DNA of 26,844 bases, taken from assembly GCA_036897625.1 (NCBI GenBank), contig JAYMTA010000564.1, positions 1 to 26,844 on the forward strand, read 5' to 3'. Shown in pieces: positions 1 through 11,023 of the stretch. Within the stretch, counting starts at the first letter, position 1, and each line of letters starts with the position of its first letter. The position numbers were made by a program, and so were the translations under genes. The notes beneath the pieces were generated by a model. It was not told the DNA's origin and searched no databases. It saw only the letters and a program-made list of their open reading frames with translations. The DNA comes from Pelargonium cotyledonis. Taxonomy: Eukaryota > Streptophyta > Magnoliopsida > Geraniales > Geraniaceae.

Positions 1-502
1 CGGGTATTGATGGTGTTGAGGACAGCTCCGGCCATCGGAACGGCGAAATGCATCTCATACAAGGCCGGAATGTTGGGAGCAAGAACTGAAACCTACAGTA
101 AAAATGAAAATGGACCCATAAAAATCAATAATAAATAATCAAAGTACGTACGTAGAAGAGGAAAAGGTTGGTAACCTAGGTGTGACAATATTAGTTGCAT
201 GTAAAAAGTCATAGCATTTTTGCATGTGTAAATCAGTGTCAGACTTTAGATAGTTGTTTCGGTTTGACTTATGATATGATAAATAAATCGAATTGTGCAC
301 TTACGACATTGTTCTTGACGATGTTGAGAGAGCGGAGAGAGGAGGCAAGGCGGCGGCAGCGGAGGTAGGTTTGGCTCCAAGTGAAGCGAGTGCCTTCATA
401 GATGATAGAGGTTCTATCGGCATAAACCATGGAAGCTCTCTTCAAGAAAGTCACCGGAGAGAGAGCCACATAGTTGGCATCACATTTTGGAAGCAAATCC
501 AT
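1..502 (-). CDS. Acyl-activating enzyme (AMP-dependent acyl-CoA synthetase), N-terminal part, cut by window edge
   Basis: Exons 502..305 (66 codons, starting MDLLPKCDANY) and 92..1, in phase 0. The intron has a GTAAGT donor and a CTGTAG acceptor. Across the junction the protein reads NNV then VSVLAPNIPALYEMHF and AVPMAGAVLNTINTR. These are hallmark N-terminal blocks of plant acyl-activating enzymes of the AAE1/BZO1/CCL group, which activate a carboxylic acid with ATP and join it to CoA. Visible family signatures are the DRTSIIYEGTRFTWSQ segment, the RCRRLASSL helix and the VPMAGAVLNTINTR loop. The AMP-binding motifs lie outside the window, so the substrate cannot be told; short- or medium-chain acids and benzoate or cinnamate are all known in the group. 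No peroxisomal signal can be judged because the C-terminus is missing. A TATA box lies about 90 bp upstream and a long CT tract fills the presumed 5' leader. Confidence 0.9.
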
Positions 503-515
503 TTTATGTTAATTT

Positions 516-518
<3 letters not shown>

Positions 519-559
<41 letters not shown>
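519..559. repeat. (GA)n microsatellite, about 20 units
   Basis: Uninterrupted GA dinucleotide run ending about 17 bp before the ATG of the acyl-activating enzyme. Read on the gene's strand it is a (TC)n tract in the presumed 5' untranslated leader. Pyrimidine-rich CT tracts are common in plant leaders and core promoters. It is likely polymorphic in length. Confidence 0.95.
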
Positions 560-561
<2 letters not shown>

Positions 562-592
562 TTTGAGTGTAAAAAGAGAGACGTGGAATGGG

Positions 593-600
593 TTTATATA
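593..600 (-). promoter_or_regulatory. TATA box of the acyl-activating enzyme gene
   Basis: TATATAAA on the minus strand, about 90 bp upstream of the ATG at 502. This predicts transcription starting near 560-570, so the GA/CT tract at 519-559 would fall inside the 5' leader. Confidence 0.6.
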
Positions 601-789
601 GTAGTGAAAGAGATTTAAAGAGATCGAGAGGTTAAGGTTTTGAAGCTATGGGGTTAGAGTTTAGAGAGAAAGAATGTGAAAAATATATTAATTAATGTTA
701 TTATTATTGTTTGCAAGTGAAAAGAGATAGAAATTGCTAAGAGATTGCTTTGCTACTATTACTCATTGATCATTTTGGTACTACATATG

Positions 790-814
790 TTTTTTTTTTT
801 TTTTTTTTTTTTTT
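790..814. repeat. Poly-T run
   Basis: About 25 consecutive T. It could be a low-complexity expansion or a poly-A remnant in reverse orientation, but I see no retroelement body next to it. Confidence 0.8.
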
Positions 815-1100
815 ATATTGTTGAGTTTGAACATAAAGAATTGTTGACCACAAAAATGAATGTGAATAGTGTCATTGTTTTTAGTTTTCACACTACTAGT
901 GAGTAGTGGGGCTGCTCTTTTTTTTCTTCATTCAGTCACTATGTATTTTTTTTGTTCTTCTTCAAATGGACAAAGACAAAGACCCTACAAATTAAATTAT
1001 ATATTGACCAAACTAGCTAATTATGCTTATATCTTTTTAGGACTTTACTTTAACTACCATTTTCGTACTCAATTAACACACAAAAACAAAAAATAAAAAA

Positions 1101-1337
1101 GTTGCAGACTGTGACAAAAATTTGAAGGGAAATTTTTTTTGTCACAGTTCCGTCACAAATTATGATAATAATCATATTTTCCGTCACAAACACACATTTG
1201 TGACGAAAATTTCTATCACGGCTCAAATAATGACATAAATATTCTCTCATAATTTCGTCACAAATTACATTTTGTAACTGAAATTCACACATTTATGAAT
1301 GGAATTTTTGTCACATATGACAAGTTTTTTTACAGTG
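1101..1337. mobile_element. CACTA-like DNA transposon relic (subterminal repeats plus one end)
   Basis: The stretch holds repeated inverted copies of a TTTGTGACGAAAATTT-like motif: GTGACAAAAATTT near 1111, TTTGTCACAG and CCGTCACAAA near 1138-1160, a GTCACAAA...TTTGTGAC palindrome at 1182-1204, and TTCGTCACAAA near 1253. It ends at TTTTTTTACAGTG (1325-1337). CACTA (En/Spm) elements end in CACT..AGTG and carry short subterminal repeats of this kind. I could not find a matching left end with a 3-bp target duplication, so this is a fragment or a decayed non-autonomous copy. No transposase is visible. Confidence 0.5.
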
Positions 1338-4300
1338 ATTAATGAGATCCCATCATCCTTTTTGTGTAATTAATTGGGTTCATTTAAACTAAAGAATTTT
1401 CATTTGTTCATATTTTGATGTAAACTAAAGTTTTTATTGAATCTTCCAATGGCTTGAATTTACATGAAATTTTCCAGAAGACTATCGTATTCAGATTTTT
1501 TTTTATTATTTTATTTTAATATAATGAGGGTTGTTATATATATATATATAGAAAATAAAAGAAAAAACAAGAATATTCTTCCTTTAAGTAGTTTCCAAGA
1601 ATGGGGTTGTTGGATAAGCCAACTAAATTTTGGTTGAACATAAGACAAGTCAATTACATGAGGACACCAACTTAAATTTATTCAAGTGGATTTGTGAGAG
1701 AAATCGAACAGTAAATAGAACGAGATTTTCATGAAGTATTTGATACTTTATTGACGGTTTATTAAAAGCTGAAAACCTATTGACTCAGACTCTGTGAACT
1801 TGGACAATGGCGTTACAATTAATGTCGTACGAGTTAAAGTAATACACCATAGACAAATTCATATTTTATCACTAAAATATATATTATATTTAGATTAATT
1901 AATGCATATATATATTTTTTAATGTACGCAAAAAAAAAAAAAACCGAGGAAAATAAGGTTTCATAATTGTGATAGCTAGAAAAATATACTAGTATATATT
2001 TCATATTGTAATAGAAAATAGAAGATTCAATGTGTAGGTCAAGATCAAGATCAAGACAAGAAAAAGACCTCTCTTACATTTCTATCTACTTTCCAAAGTC
2101 TATTTGGTAGTTGCTAGGGACTCAAACCAGTTTGAATTGGACCAGAATTTATTTTATTTCATTTTCATTTTTTGGATAAAATTTATAACAATATTATTAT
2201 TATTATTAATATAATTGTGTTTCTTAGTGGATGTGACATAATAATATTAGTTAACAATGTTCACACTTTCTTATGCAAGTAAACTAAGGATATAAACATT
2301 AATGTCTCTAAAAATGGATTAGATTTGGTGATATGGTTCGAAACTATGCCCAACTCGAATCAAATGATTTGTTTTACTGTAACTCAAACTATGTAGAAAG
2401 CATTGGGATGTGGTGGCTGGGCGACAGAAGTAGGGCGGCATACCTACGGTACCTCTTTTCCATGTTCAACAATCCGAACCGAAACCCGATTATCCGACGA
2501 AGCTTCCAAAGTGTTGGTCCACCCTTCACGCCGCAACTTTGGAATGCCCTTACACTACAGTTGACGTTTTAAACTCAAACTCGCAAACTCTCCAAATCTC
2601 ATTCAATCTGACCAATACTCGGGTATAAATTTTAATCGACTATCAATTGTGAATGTGAAATTTACAGTGTGGACAAATATGTTATAAACATAATTGATAA
2701 TTTTGTCTTGTTTCACGTTTTGGTCGCAAAACCTCGTGTTTGGACCACACCTATTAGCCCCTGCCAACGTTTGTTTTGTTTGGCTAGTACGTGAAAAACG
2801 TGGATTGGTATATCATAATCTGGAGCTCACTTGAGGAAATAATAGTAAATTCCCTATATATTTTGCTTAAGATATGTTATTAGATCCGTTAATGAAAGAT
2901 AATTCACACTACTTTAACGAAATTGATGATCATGAAATTTTCACAACAATTTATAAGATAAAATAAATAATATTTACGATCATGTGTAAAAGAAAAATTG
3001 ATACATATTTAGAATGATTATTGTAATAATTTATCAAATTATATATATTTGGCTAATTAATTTTTTTCTCTTTTATGACAATAATTGTTTTTAATTGATC
3101 AAAACCTATTCAATTAAGCCAACATATTCACCAATGGTTGTTGTAGTTTTTGTTTTTGTTTCTGTTTCTGTTTTTATTTTTATTATTGATATTTTTGTTG
3201 GGTTTACTTTTCATATACTACAAACAATAATTAGTTTATGGGAATATAGTTTAACAAAAAAAGAAGAAAAAAAAATGGAAGAAGCAAAGTAAATGAATGT
3301 GAAAGAAGAAAAATATAGTAGTATAATATGGTGTGCTACACACACATATATGATTTTGTATTTGTCTTTCTTTTTATTTATTTAATAAAGTAGTATAATA
3401 CAATTGAAATAAACGATACGTAGAGATGACAACAAGACGGATTCAGGCATATTGCGTAATCCCATCTCTGTTCTAGTCCACGTCAATTGCTTATTTAATT
3501 AATCTCGTATTGTATTCCGATCGAAAATATTTTCAAATACGCCAGACTAAATTCCTGCTTGTTTAGTTGTTCAATTTAAGTTTTGTTTCAATACAATCTT
3601 TTTATTTTTATTGAATAAAACTAAAATGTGAGCCTCATTTGGTGGATAATGCATGCATGACAAATTCATTTTCACTTTTCTATAGAAAGCAAAGAAAATG
3701 ACTTGGATTTTGAGTGGACTGGATCCATTAAACTATGATGATATCACTTTGTATTTTATTTTGATTTTATCCACCATTATAATAATTATTTTTTATTGAA
3801 CAAAAAGTAGTTTTTCTTGTTATTTATTTATTTATTCTATTTTCCAACAAAAATGTATAGTATTTGGATGGCTAATTGGAAAAGAGCACACAAGTCAGCA
3901 GCCATTCCAGTCAACCATGAGATGATCTTTATTCTTCTTAATAACAAAAAATCAATTCCATGGAGGAAAGTGAACAAATTAAGTGGTGGCAATTGAAAAG
4001 ATTTAAAGACATTATTGAATATTTAAATTTTATTGTTTTATATTAAATGATGGCTCTAAAAACAAATGGTGTATAGTAAAAATAATAATCATATTTAAGT
4101 GTATTTTGAGTTTTTTTAAGTCTAAAATAATATGTAAATATATAAGATTACGTGGAGATTTAAGCTCAACGTACTTTAAAAGACAACATAATACATTATT
4201 GTTGATAGAATTTCTTATGATACACCGTACAACATTATTTGCATTCCGGTTTGCTTTTATAGAAATAAACCACACAAACATTAGTTCTAGGTTGTGTATA

Positions 4301-4470
4301 TAACATATTTGTATGTGTATTAATACTTTTTAATTGTATTGAAATTAAAATTTAGCATGAGTTAAAAAAAATGAAAAAGTCAAATAATGTTGTGGAAACA
4401 AAAAATAAACTAAGGTTAATCTTTTTAAATATTCTGGATAAAATATAGAGTATTGTTTGTTTGAACGAGT
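1338..4470. other. Gene-free AT-rich intergenic DNA
   Basis: No supportable gene. It holds a (TA)n stretch near 1535-1550, several A/T homopolymers, and a TTTGTTTCTG-like simple stretch near 3145-3185. The longest open frame (2333-2572, 79 codons) has no recognisable domain. No repeat boundary or RNA gene could be drawn here. Confidence 0.6.
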
Positions 4471-4671
4471 TAGAGCGTGTCAAACTAATTGTTATAGCAT
4501 ATTACCTACAAATATACGTGTCAAACTTGGAGGTTCCACTAAAAAAAATCACCAAAAATCAATCCAACCAATATTTTGGGATTAGTTTATCCTATAAAAA
4601 TTGCATGTCAAATTGGGTCGGATTGGAAAACCCGACGTATTCTACTCTAAAAACTAATTTGACAAGATCCA
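4471..4671. mobile_element. Possible small inverted-repeat (hAT-like) MITE
   Basis: The left end reads TAGAGCGTGTCAAACTAATT. The right end, reverse complemented, reads TGGATCTTGTCAAATTAGTT, giving roughly 20-bp imperfect inverted ends about 200 bp apart. The TAG..TGTCAAA ends and an internal GGGTCGGATTGG stretch resemble plant hAT MITEs. The flanking 8 bp on the two sides do not match, so the call is tentative. Confidence 0.4.
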
Positions 4672-5412
4672 CACGGTGAAACCGAACATACTCAAATCTC
4701 TTTTAAAATTAAATTTAACTTGTACGAAATCAACTAAAAACTCTAACAAAAATAAGCCTGAGGTCTCTTTCTCCTCCTTTTTAACATTGAAAAAGGGAAG
4801 AAAAAAAAAAAAAAGAAGAAAAATCATTGATTTTGTCCGGCAATTATTGTGTTTGTATGGGTCCATGGTGTCCTATTATCATACGGTAGCAAGAAGATTT
4901 TTTGAGACAAATCTTTTCATGAAGAAAAGGTTTTTCTTGCCTAACTCTCATATTTGTAGGGCACTCACTTCCACACAATATTGATTCAAAATCTATATCA
5001 TTTAAGACTTGACTATACTTGTTTCTTGGAAATTATGCATTCCATTTCTACAAAGAGGAATATGGAATAGTTTGTTTTCATGATGGTGATTGTGCAACTG
5101 CATTTTATTTTCCTTGCATCTAACAAGCAATTCACATACACAACCTCTTTAAGATATTTTTTTGTGTTCCTCATGAATGGTCAACTAGATTTGCTCATAA
5201 ATGTGAACTTAATGTTATAGGCACAAACTAATCTATAGAATAAACAATTTGATGTAACGGGGCGATAAAAAGTTGCAAAATATGAAAGTGATCCAACACT
5301 TCGGTTGATTCCTGGGTCCTGCTCTGCGTTTTGTGGGGTGTTCTTGAACCGGCTCTAACTTTACACTTCCATCCTCCCCCTGGAATAATCCGACAACAGA
5401 AAAAATATAAGC
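4672..5412. other. Intergenic DNA, nothing recognised
   Basis: AT-rich sequence with a purine-rich A/G stretch near 4795-4825. A 102-codon open frame starting at 4676 is low-complexity (K, N, S rich) with no family resemblance. I see no gene or repeat that can be bounded. Confidence 0.5.
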
Positions 5413-5611
5413 AACAGCTGCTAATTTGAGTTTCAGGTCAAATTCGGTTAGGGTTTTACGAGTTCGAGTTTAATTCGCCTCACTCAAACCCAACCCAACC
5501 CAACCAGAAATTTCCCCAGGGAAAACCGATCCATTTTATGCTACCCAAACTCGCAAAAATATGGGTTGGATTTCGGGTACCAACAGGCACATGCCCAAAT
5601 TGTCAGCTTTA
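5413..5611. mobile_element. hAT-like MITE, TAGAGCTGACAATTTGG family (diverged copy)
   Basis: The left end is AACAGCTGCTAATTTGAG. The right end is CCAAATTGTCAGCTTTA, the reverse complement of the family end. The inside is rich in CGGGTT/ACCCAACC runs. The flanking 8-mers ATATAAGC and AGAGCAGC agree at 5 of 8 positions, compatible with an old 8-bp target duplication. CGGGT-rich sequence continues to about 5740, so a second nested copy is possible. Confidence 0.5.
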
Positions 5612-5853
5612 AGAGCAGCAATATACCCGAAACCCGTGTTTTTTCAGGTCCAACAGTTTTGCTCGGGTCAGGCACTTGGCCCGCACGGCCGCACCTCTTG
5701 CACATAAGGGTCGGTTTAGGTCTTCTGAAACTGACCTGAATTTTCCTCATATGCTTTTACTATCAACAATAAAACTACTTACAGTTTCAAATGCGTATTA
5801 GAAAGGTTTAGAAAGAATAGATTACCAAGAGTTGTTTTTCTTCTCAGTCAATT

Positions 5854-7346
5854 TCACGAATTCTTGGTAACAACAGACCGAGAGCTTTGATTATTCGGCA
5901 GCAAAAAAGACGGAAGGAACTTGGGAATGATAAATGACATTATCAAGCATAGCAGCACCAAGACAACAACCAACCAAGCTTGGTGTGGGATCCCTAACAA
6001 TAGTTCATCACAAACTGTCATGAAAGAGAAGAATAGTTAATTAACATCAAACGTTGAAACCATTGTACTGTAACCAAATCATATAAGAGATGGAATGGAG
6101 CATATACTAAGATGAATATCATCATTGTAGTATAAATTGAATAATGCCATAATATGAAGAAGAAAAAGAAAACAAAAGGAAGCAGAGATATAAAACAAAT
6201 TACCAAGTGTGATAATAGACCATTGAAGAAATACTGTTACGGTGTTTCAAGGCATTTCATACATGTCTCAACACGACACGAAAAACACACGAAAGACAAT
6301 AAGCGCGTTTGTGCTCACTAACTTTGTAATAGTGTAGTGTTAAATTTGTGATATTTCATCGTCTTGTGTCATGTCGTGGCAAGCGTGTTGGGGTGTGCCG
6401 TGAGAAACGTGTTGGGTCGTGTCGTATTAAAGTATTAGTCTAATAATGGGATTTTAGCCATTCCCCTAACATAAAGATACAATCCATCAGGTGTGAAGTA
6501 TTGACGAACATATAGATATAGTCGTGGAGATAATGAGCGAGTGTGGAAAATCTACGAACTAAAATTATGGAGGCAATGACTGCATATATGTGTATGAATG
6601 AAAATACAACAATAAGCAATAATAGTCATTTATATTTCGGTAACTATTTGAATTATAATTACCTATATTGAAAACAATAAATTCCCTCTCCTTTATGTGT
6701 GGTATTGCAACAATCCCCTCAGGTTCAACATTCACCAAAACATACAATCCATCCTGAGAAACCCCAAACCTCCCAACTGTTAGTTGTCTAATAACATGGA
6801 AAATAGGTTCAAAATTACATAAAATAAAAAAAAAACTAAACCTGATTGCTATGCGAGTCAAGACTATCGGTCTTGAAAATTAACTTTTCAGTATTTAGCA
6901 ATCGTCTATTCCGGTTCAGCTCTGAATCTAAATCCGAGACGCCTCTTGTCAGTTGTAGAGAAAAGCTAGCAGGAATCTATTTATTTGAGATAAGATCAGA
7001 ATTCATATCGAGAATGCTTAAAAGACAACAATTAGAATACACCATAATACATACAGAAGCTGGATATGATATCTTCACTTCGTACCAAGTATTTGATTTG
7101 AGTCCTTGCAGTTGGTAGCGTCGAGAACCCATTTGCAATGGTAGGGTTTCTGCCAATCTCTCCTCTCCTACATTCAAAGATTTGCTCTCAATCCTACAAA
7201 ACGGTAACATATCTATAAGACTCGGATAAGATTACAAAACCATATACACATATTTTTCAATACATTAACACTTACCCGAGACCCAAAGGAAGTCCACCAA
7301 TGATGCAGAGTAATATCAACAGACGTTGTATATAGATATGAATCAT
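5854..7346 (-). CDS. Conserved plant type I membrane protein of unknown function (198 aa)
   Basis: Exons 7346..7276, 7193..7055, 6976..6842, 6753..6663 and 6014..5854 sum to 597 nt. Residues 1-22 (MIHIYIQRLLILLCIIGGLP) form a signal peptide. The middle (about 25-150) is predicted to lie in the ER lumen or outside the cell, with the family-like strings GLKSNTWYEVKISYPAS, IPASFSLQLTRG and DGLYVLVNVEPEGIVAIP. A single membrane helix spans about 158-176 (AWLVVVLVLLCLIMSFIIP), followed by a short cytosolic tail rich in S, N and K. Every border is GT..AG and frame is kept at each junction. I recognise the sequence as a conserved plant protein but know no assigned function; the beta-rich body could be a fibronectin-like or chaperone-accessory fold, which is a guess. 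The ATG is the first in the frame after a probable intron in the leader. Confidence 0.8.
6236..6432. repeat. Inverted CGACACGA-type dispersed repeat in intron 4
   Basis: CAACACGACACGAAAAACAC near 6270 is matched in inverse orientation by GTGTTGGGTCGTGTCGTATT near 6409-6428, enclosing further CGTGT/ACACG words. The pattern looks like a small non-autonomous element inserted in the intron between 6015 and 6662. Exact ends and a target duplication could not be fixed. Confidence 0.4.
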
Positions 7347-7366
7347 GGTTCGACGGATAGCAGATT

Positions 7367-8390
7367 CTTCAAAAAAAATTGTGCAGTTAGTAAGCTACAA
7401 AATTACAATAGATCGTTCTTACACCAGCCATACAAAGAGCTTTTGCTGTGACCTCGACTCTCAAAGCTTCAATCAAACAGCAACAATGGTCACAAACACA
7501 ACTCACCCACCCTCCTTGAATACAAAGAAAGCAGAGCCAAATCTCGCAAAGGTCAATATTCATTTCATGAATCAGAATGAACACAAAAGATAATGCAGAC
7601 CCAATTAAAGCTACACTCTCCAGCTAGCAATCCGACAAAGCATAACAAACTCTAACAAAATCAAGCGACAAGAAACAACAACATGAAACTCAAGATAAAG
7701 ACCAATCGACAACCAAAAGGATTTAACATCAAGCCTTATTACAAGGACGATATATTGGCATAAACGTAAATAAGACACATATCTACCGACACCGTTCGGA
7801 TTATAAGTAAGACCCTTATCATCCGGATTAAAACCCAAATAAGAGACTAAGCCACAACGAAATTCAAAAACTTAACCGTTGTAACAGTCACAGCAGCTTT
7901 CAATATGTATACTTACATTTTATTAAATAAATAAAATAACCTATTTCTGATACGAATCCAAAATTCTGAGAAACCGGATTCGTATATTGTGAAATAAAAT
8001 GTTAAAAGCAGGGGTTTTCCAACCAAGTTACACTATGAATGTTATGGGATTTTTCATATTTATCCCAAAAATCAAAATTGGGGGAAAAAGCAGGGACAAA
8101 TCATTACTGGGTTGTTCTCCGGCGACAAATGCCCTAATTATTCGGTTCTCGAAACAAAACAGAACAAAAATAAATTGCATATACCCAATTCCATCGACCT
8201 AATCAAGCAATTCAAATCACAAACAATTCTCATTGCGCTCAAATTGGTACTTTGCAGAATTATTCAAAAAAATGGTCGACTTCGATGATCGTCGACGAAC
8301 ATGTCAGGTCATTTTCAGGTTCCTATAAAAACACCTGATATCAAAAATATATATATGTATCAACTAATCGACTGCGAGAGGCAAACGTAC
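7367..8390 (-). other. Probable 5' UTR intron of the membrane-protein gene
   Basis: Upstream of the ATG at 7346 there is a good acceptor (T-rich tract then GAAG at 7370-7367). Farther up is a good donor, CACAG followed by GTACGT at 8390. The roughly 1-kb span between them has no convincing coding exon. This suggests a non-coding first exon around 8391-8450. It is inferred from splice signals only. Confidence 0.35.
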
Positions 8391-8624
8391 CTGTGACCTT
8401 TGAGGTTTAGGCTGGAAGATTAGTGTTTCGAAATCTCAGCCTCTGGAGACTAACTGGTTCGGCTCACAAAAATTAAAATGATAAATAATTAATAATTATT
8501 TGAAAGGAAAACAAAAGGAGTTGCGGCCATTTTATTTTATAAAATTGTAAGACGATTGTGATTTGAAGCTCTTTGGCAACTACTAATTTATCAATTTGAT
8601 CACATTTCAAATTTCTCCAAGACC

Positions 8625-8768
8625 TAGAGCTGACAAATTTCAGCTGGGTTCGGGTTGTTGAACCCTAACACCTATCCCTTAAGTAGTTTCGGGTTTTGAA
8701 TTTTGGGTTAGAGTAGGTTAAAAGTAGGGTCAGGTGTATGCATATTCGGATCCAAATTGTGTCATCAA
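8625..8768. mobile_element. hAT-like MITE, TAGAGCTGACAATTTGG family (decayed right end)
   Basis: It starts with TAGAGCTGACAAATTTCAGC and continues into GGGTTCGGGTTG, as in the other copies. The right end GATCCAAATTGTGTCATCAA is a worn form of CCAAATTGTCAGCTCTA. The flanking 8-mers do not match. It lies between the membrane-protein gene and the eS25 gene. Confidence 0.5.
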
Positions 8769-9173
8769 GTACTTAATTATTTGCTACATTTTCTTCCAGT
8801 CGTGATTATGTATTTGAGTGTAACAATGAAAGAAATAGCATTGATGTCCACATTTACTTCGAACAAGATCAAAAAAATATAATTCCAAAATGAGTGCCAA
8901 TATTTCTCTTGAATAAATTGATAACTGAACTACAGTTTTCAAGTATTGTGATTGTACATTATGTGGACAAAATCCTTACAAAACCATTAGTACACTCATT
9001 GGAATATAGTAAAAGTCAATATTTAATGCTAAAAGATCCAACATAACATAAATATTCAAAATAAACAAGCATTGTAACTATTCAATTCTCTCAGAAATAG
9101 TAGCAAAAACTAAAAAACAAGACAAAAACCATTAGCTGCTAGCTTGCATGGAACAGCTCTATCTTCATAACAA
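8769..9173. other. Intergenic DNA and 3' region of eS25
   Basis: AT-rich, no open frame of note. The part next to 9173 is expected to be the 3' untranslated region of the minus-strand eS25 gene. No further feature seen. Confidence 0.5.
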
Positions 9174-10590
<1,417 letters not shown>

Positions 10591-10687
10591 TGGTCTGCTC
10601 TGCTTTAGAGAGAGATCGGTGTTGCTGCAGAGGCTGTGACTGTGAGCGACAGATAGCGAAGAAGAACCAGAGGCGCAGTGTGCTCTG

Positions 10688-10701
10688 CTTATATAGGGTT
10701 T
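10688..10701 (-). promoter_or_regulatory. TATA box and telobox of eS25
   Basis: On the minus strand AAACCCTA (telobox core, 10701-10694) runs directly into CTATATAAG (10696-10688), about 100 bp upstream of the ATG. The telobox next to TATA is typical of plant ribosomal protein genes and is known to act with site II elements in dividing cells. Confidence 0.75.
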
Positions 10702-10726
10702 CGGTTTCGAATCAGATGACCTACTT

Positions 10727-10766
10727 CAGACGGCGTCGTTTTTAGTACATAAAACGGCGTCGTCTG
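10727..10766. promoter_or_regulatory. 40-bp imperfect palindrome with paired ACGGCGTCGT motifs
   Basis: The left arm is CAGACGGCGTCGTTTT and the right arm AAAACGGCGTCGTCTG, separated by TAGTACAT. The arms pair with two mismatches, and the 10-mer ACGGCGTCGT also occurs as a direct repeat. AAACGRCGYCGTTT-like words are frequent in dicot promoters. It lies 137 bp upstream of the eS25 ATG. Confidence 0.6.
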
Positions 10767-10798
10767 AGAGTTGTTTGAGAGCGTAGTAAAATCAAAAT

Positions 10799-10893
10799 TG
10801 GGCTTTCGTAGAATTGGCCACGGCCCAAGTCAATATTTCTAAGGTCCACTAAGCTACTTGGGCCTGTTTTGAAGCCCACACCATTATAGCCCA
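10799..10893. promoter_or_regulatory. Cluster of five site II (TGGGCY) motifs in the divergent promoter
   Basis: TGGGCT 10799-10804, GGCCCA 10822-10827, TGGGCC 10859-10864, AGCCCA 10873-10878 and AGCCCA 10888-10893. TCP factors bind site II motifs, which mark ribosomal, mitochondrial and cell-cycle genes. They lie between eS25 (minus) and the SET gene (plus) and could serve both. Confidence 0.65.
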
Positions 10894-11023
10894 CAATCGG
10901 CTCATATAACATTGGTGTGTTATCGACCGTTGGATTAAAAACAGAGCTCGAGCGCTCGTGCCAACCGGAGCTACACTTCCAGTAGCAGAGAAGGAGAAGA
11001 AGAACCAGAAGCGGCGGCGAGAG

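Noticed and set aside
891-905. CACTACTAGTGAG as the left end of the CACTA-like element
   Set aside because: The bases next to it (TCA) do not match the 3 bp after the right end (ATT), and the inner sequence lacks the subterminal repeats.
2333-2572. 79-codon open frame in the intergenic region, with tryptophan-rich GMWWLGDRSRAAYLRYLF
   Set aside because: No family resemblance, no splice or promoter context, and it lies in AT-rich, repeat-bearing DNA. Chance ORF most likely.
5821-5871. ATTACCAAGA ... TCTTGGTAAC inverted repeat around the stop codon of the membrane-protein gene
   Set aside because: Only 9-10 bp arms with a roughly 30-bp loop; likely chance, no known role.
10958-11023. Upstream in-frame ATG as the start of the SET gene
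   Set aside because: It would add a low-complexity K/R/E leader close to the shared promoter. The start at 11024 fits the family better, though it is not excluded.
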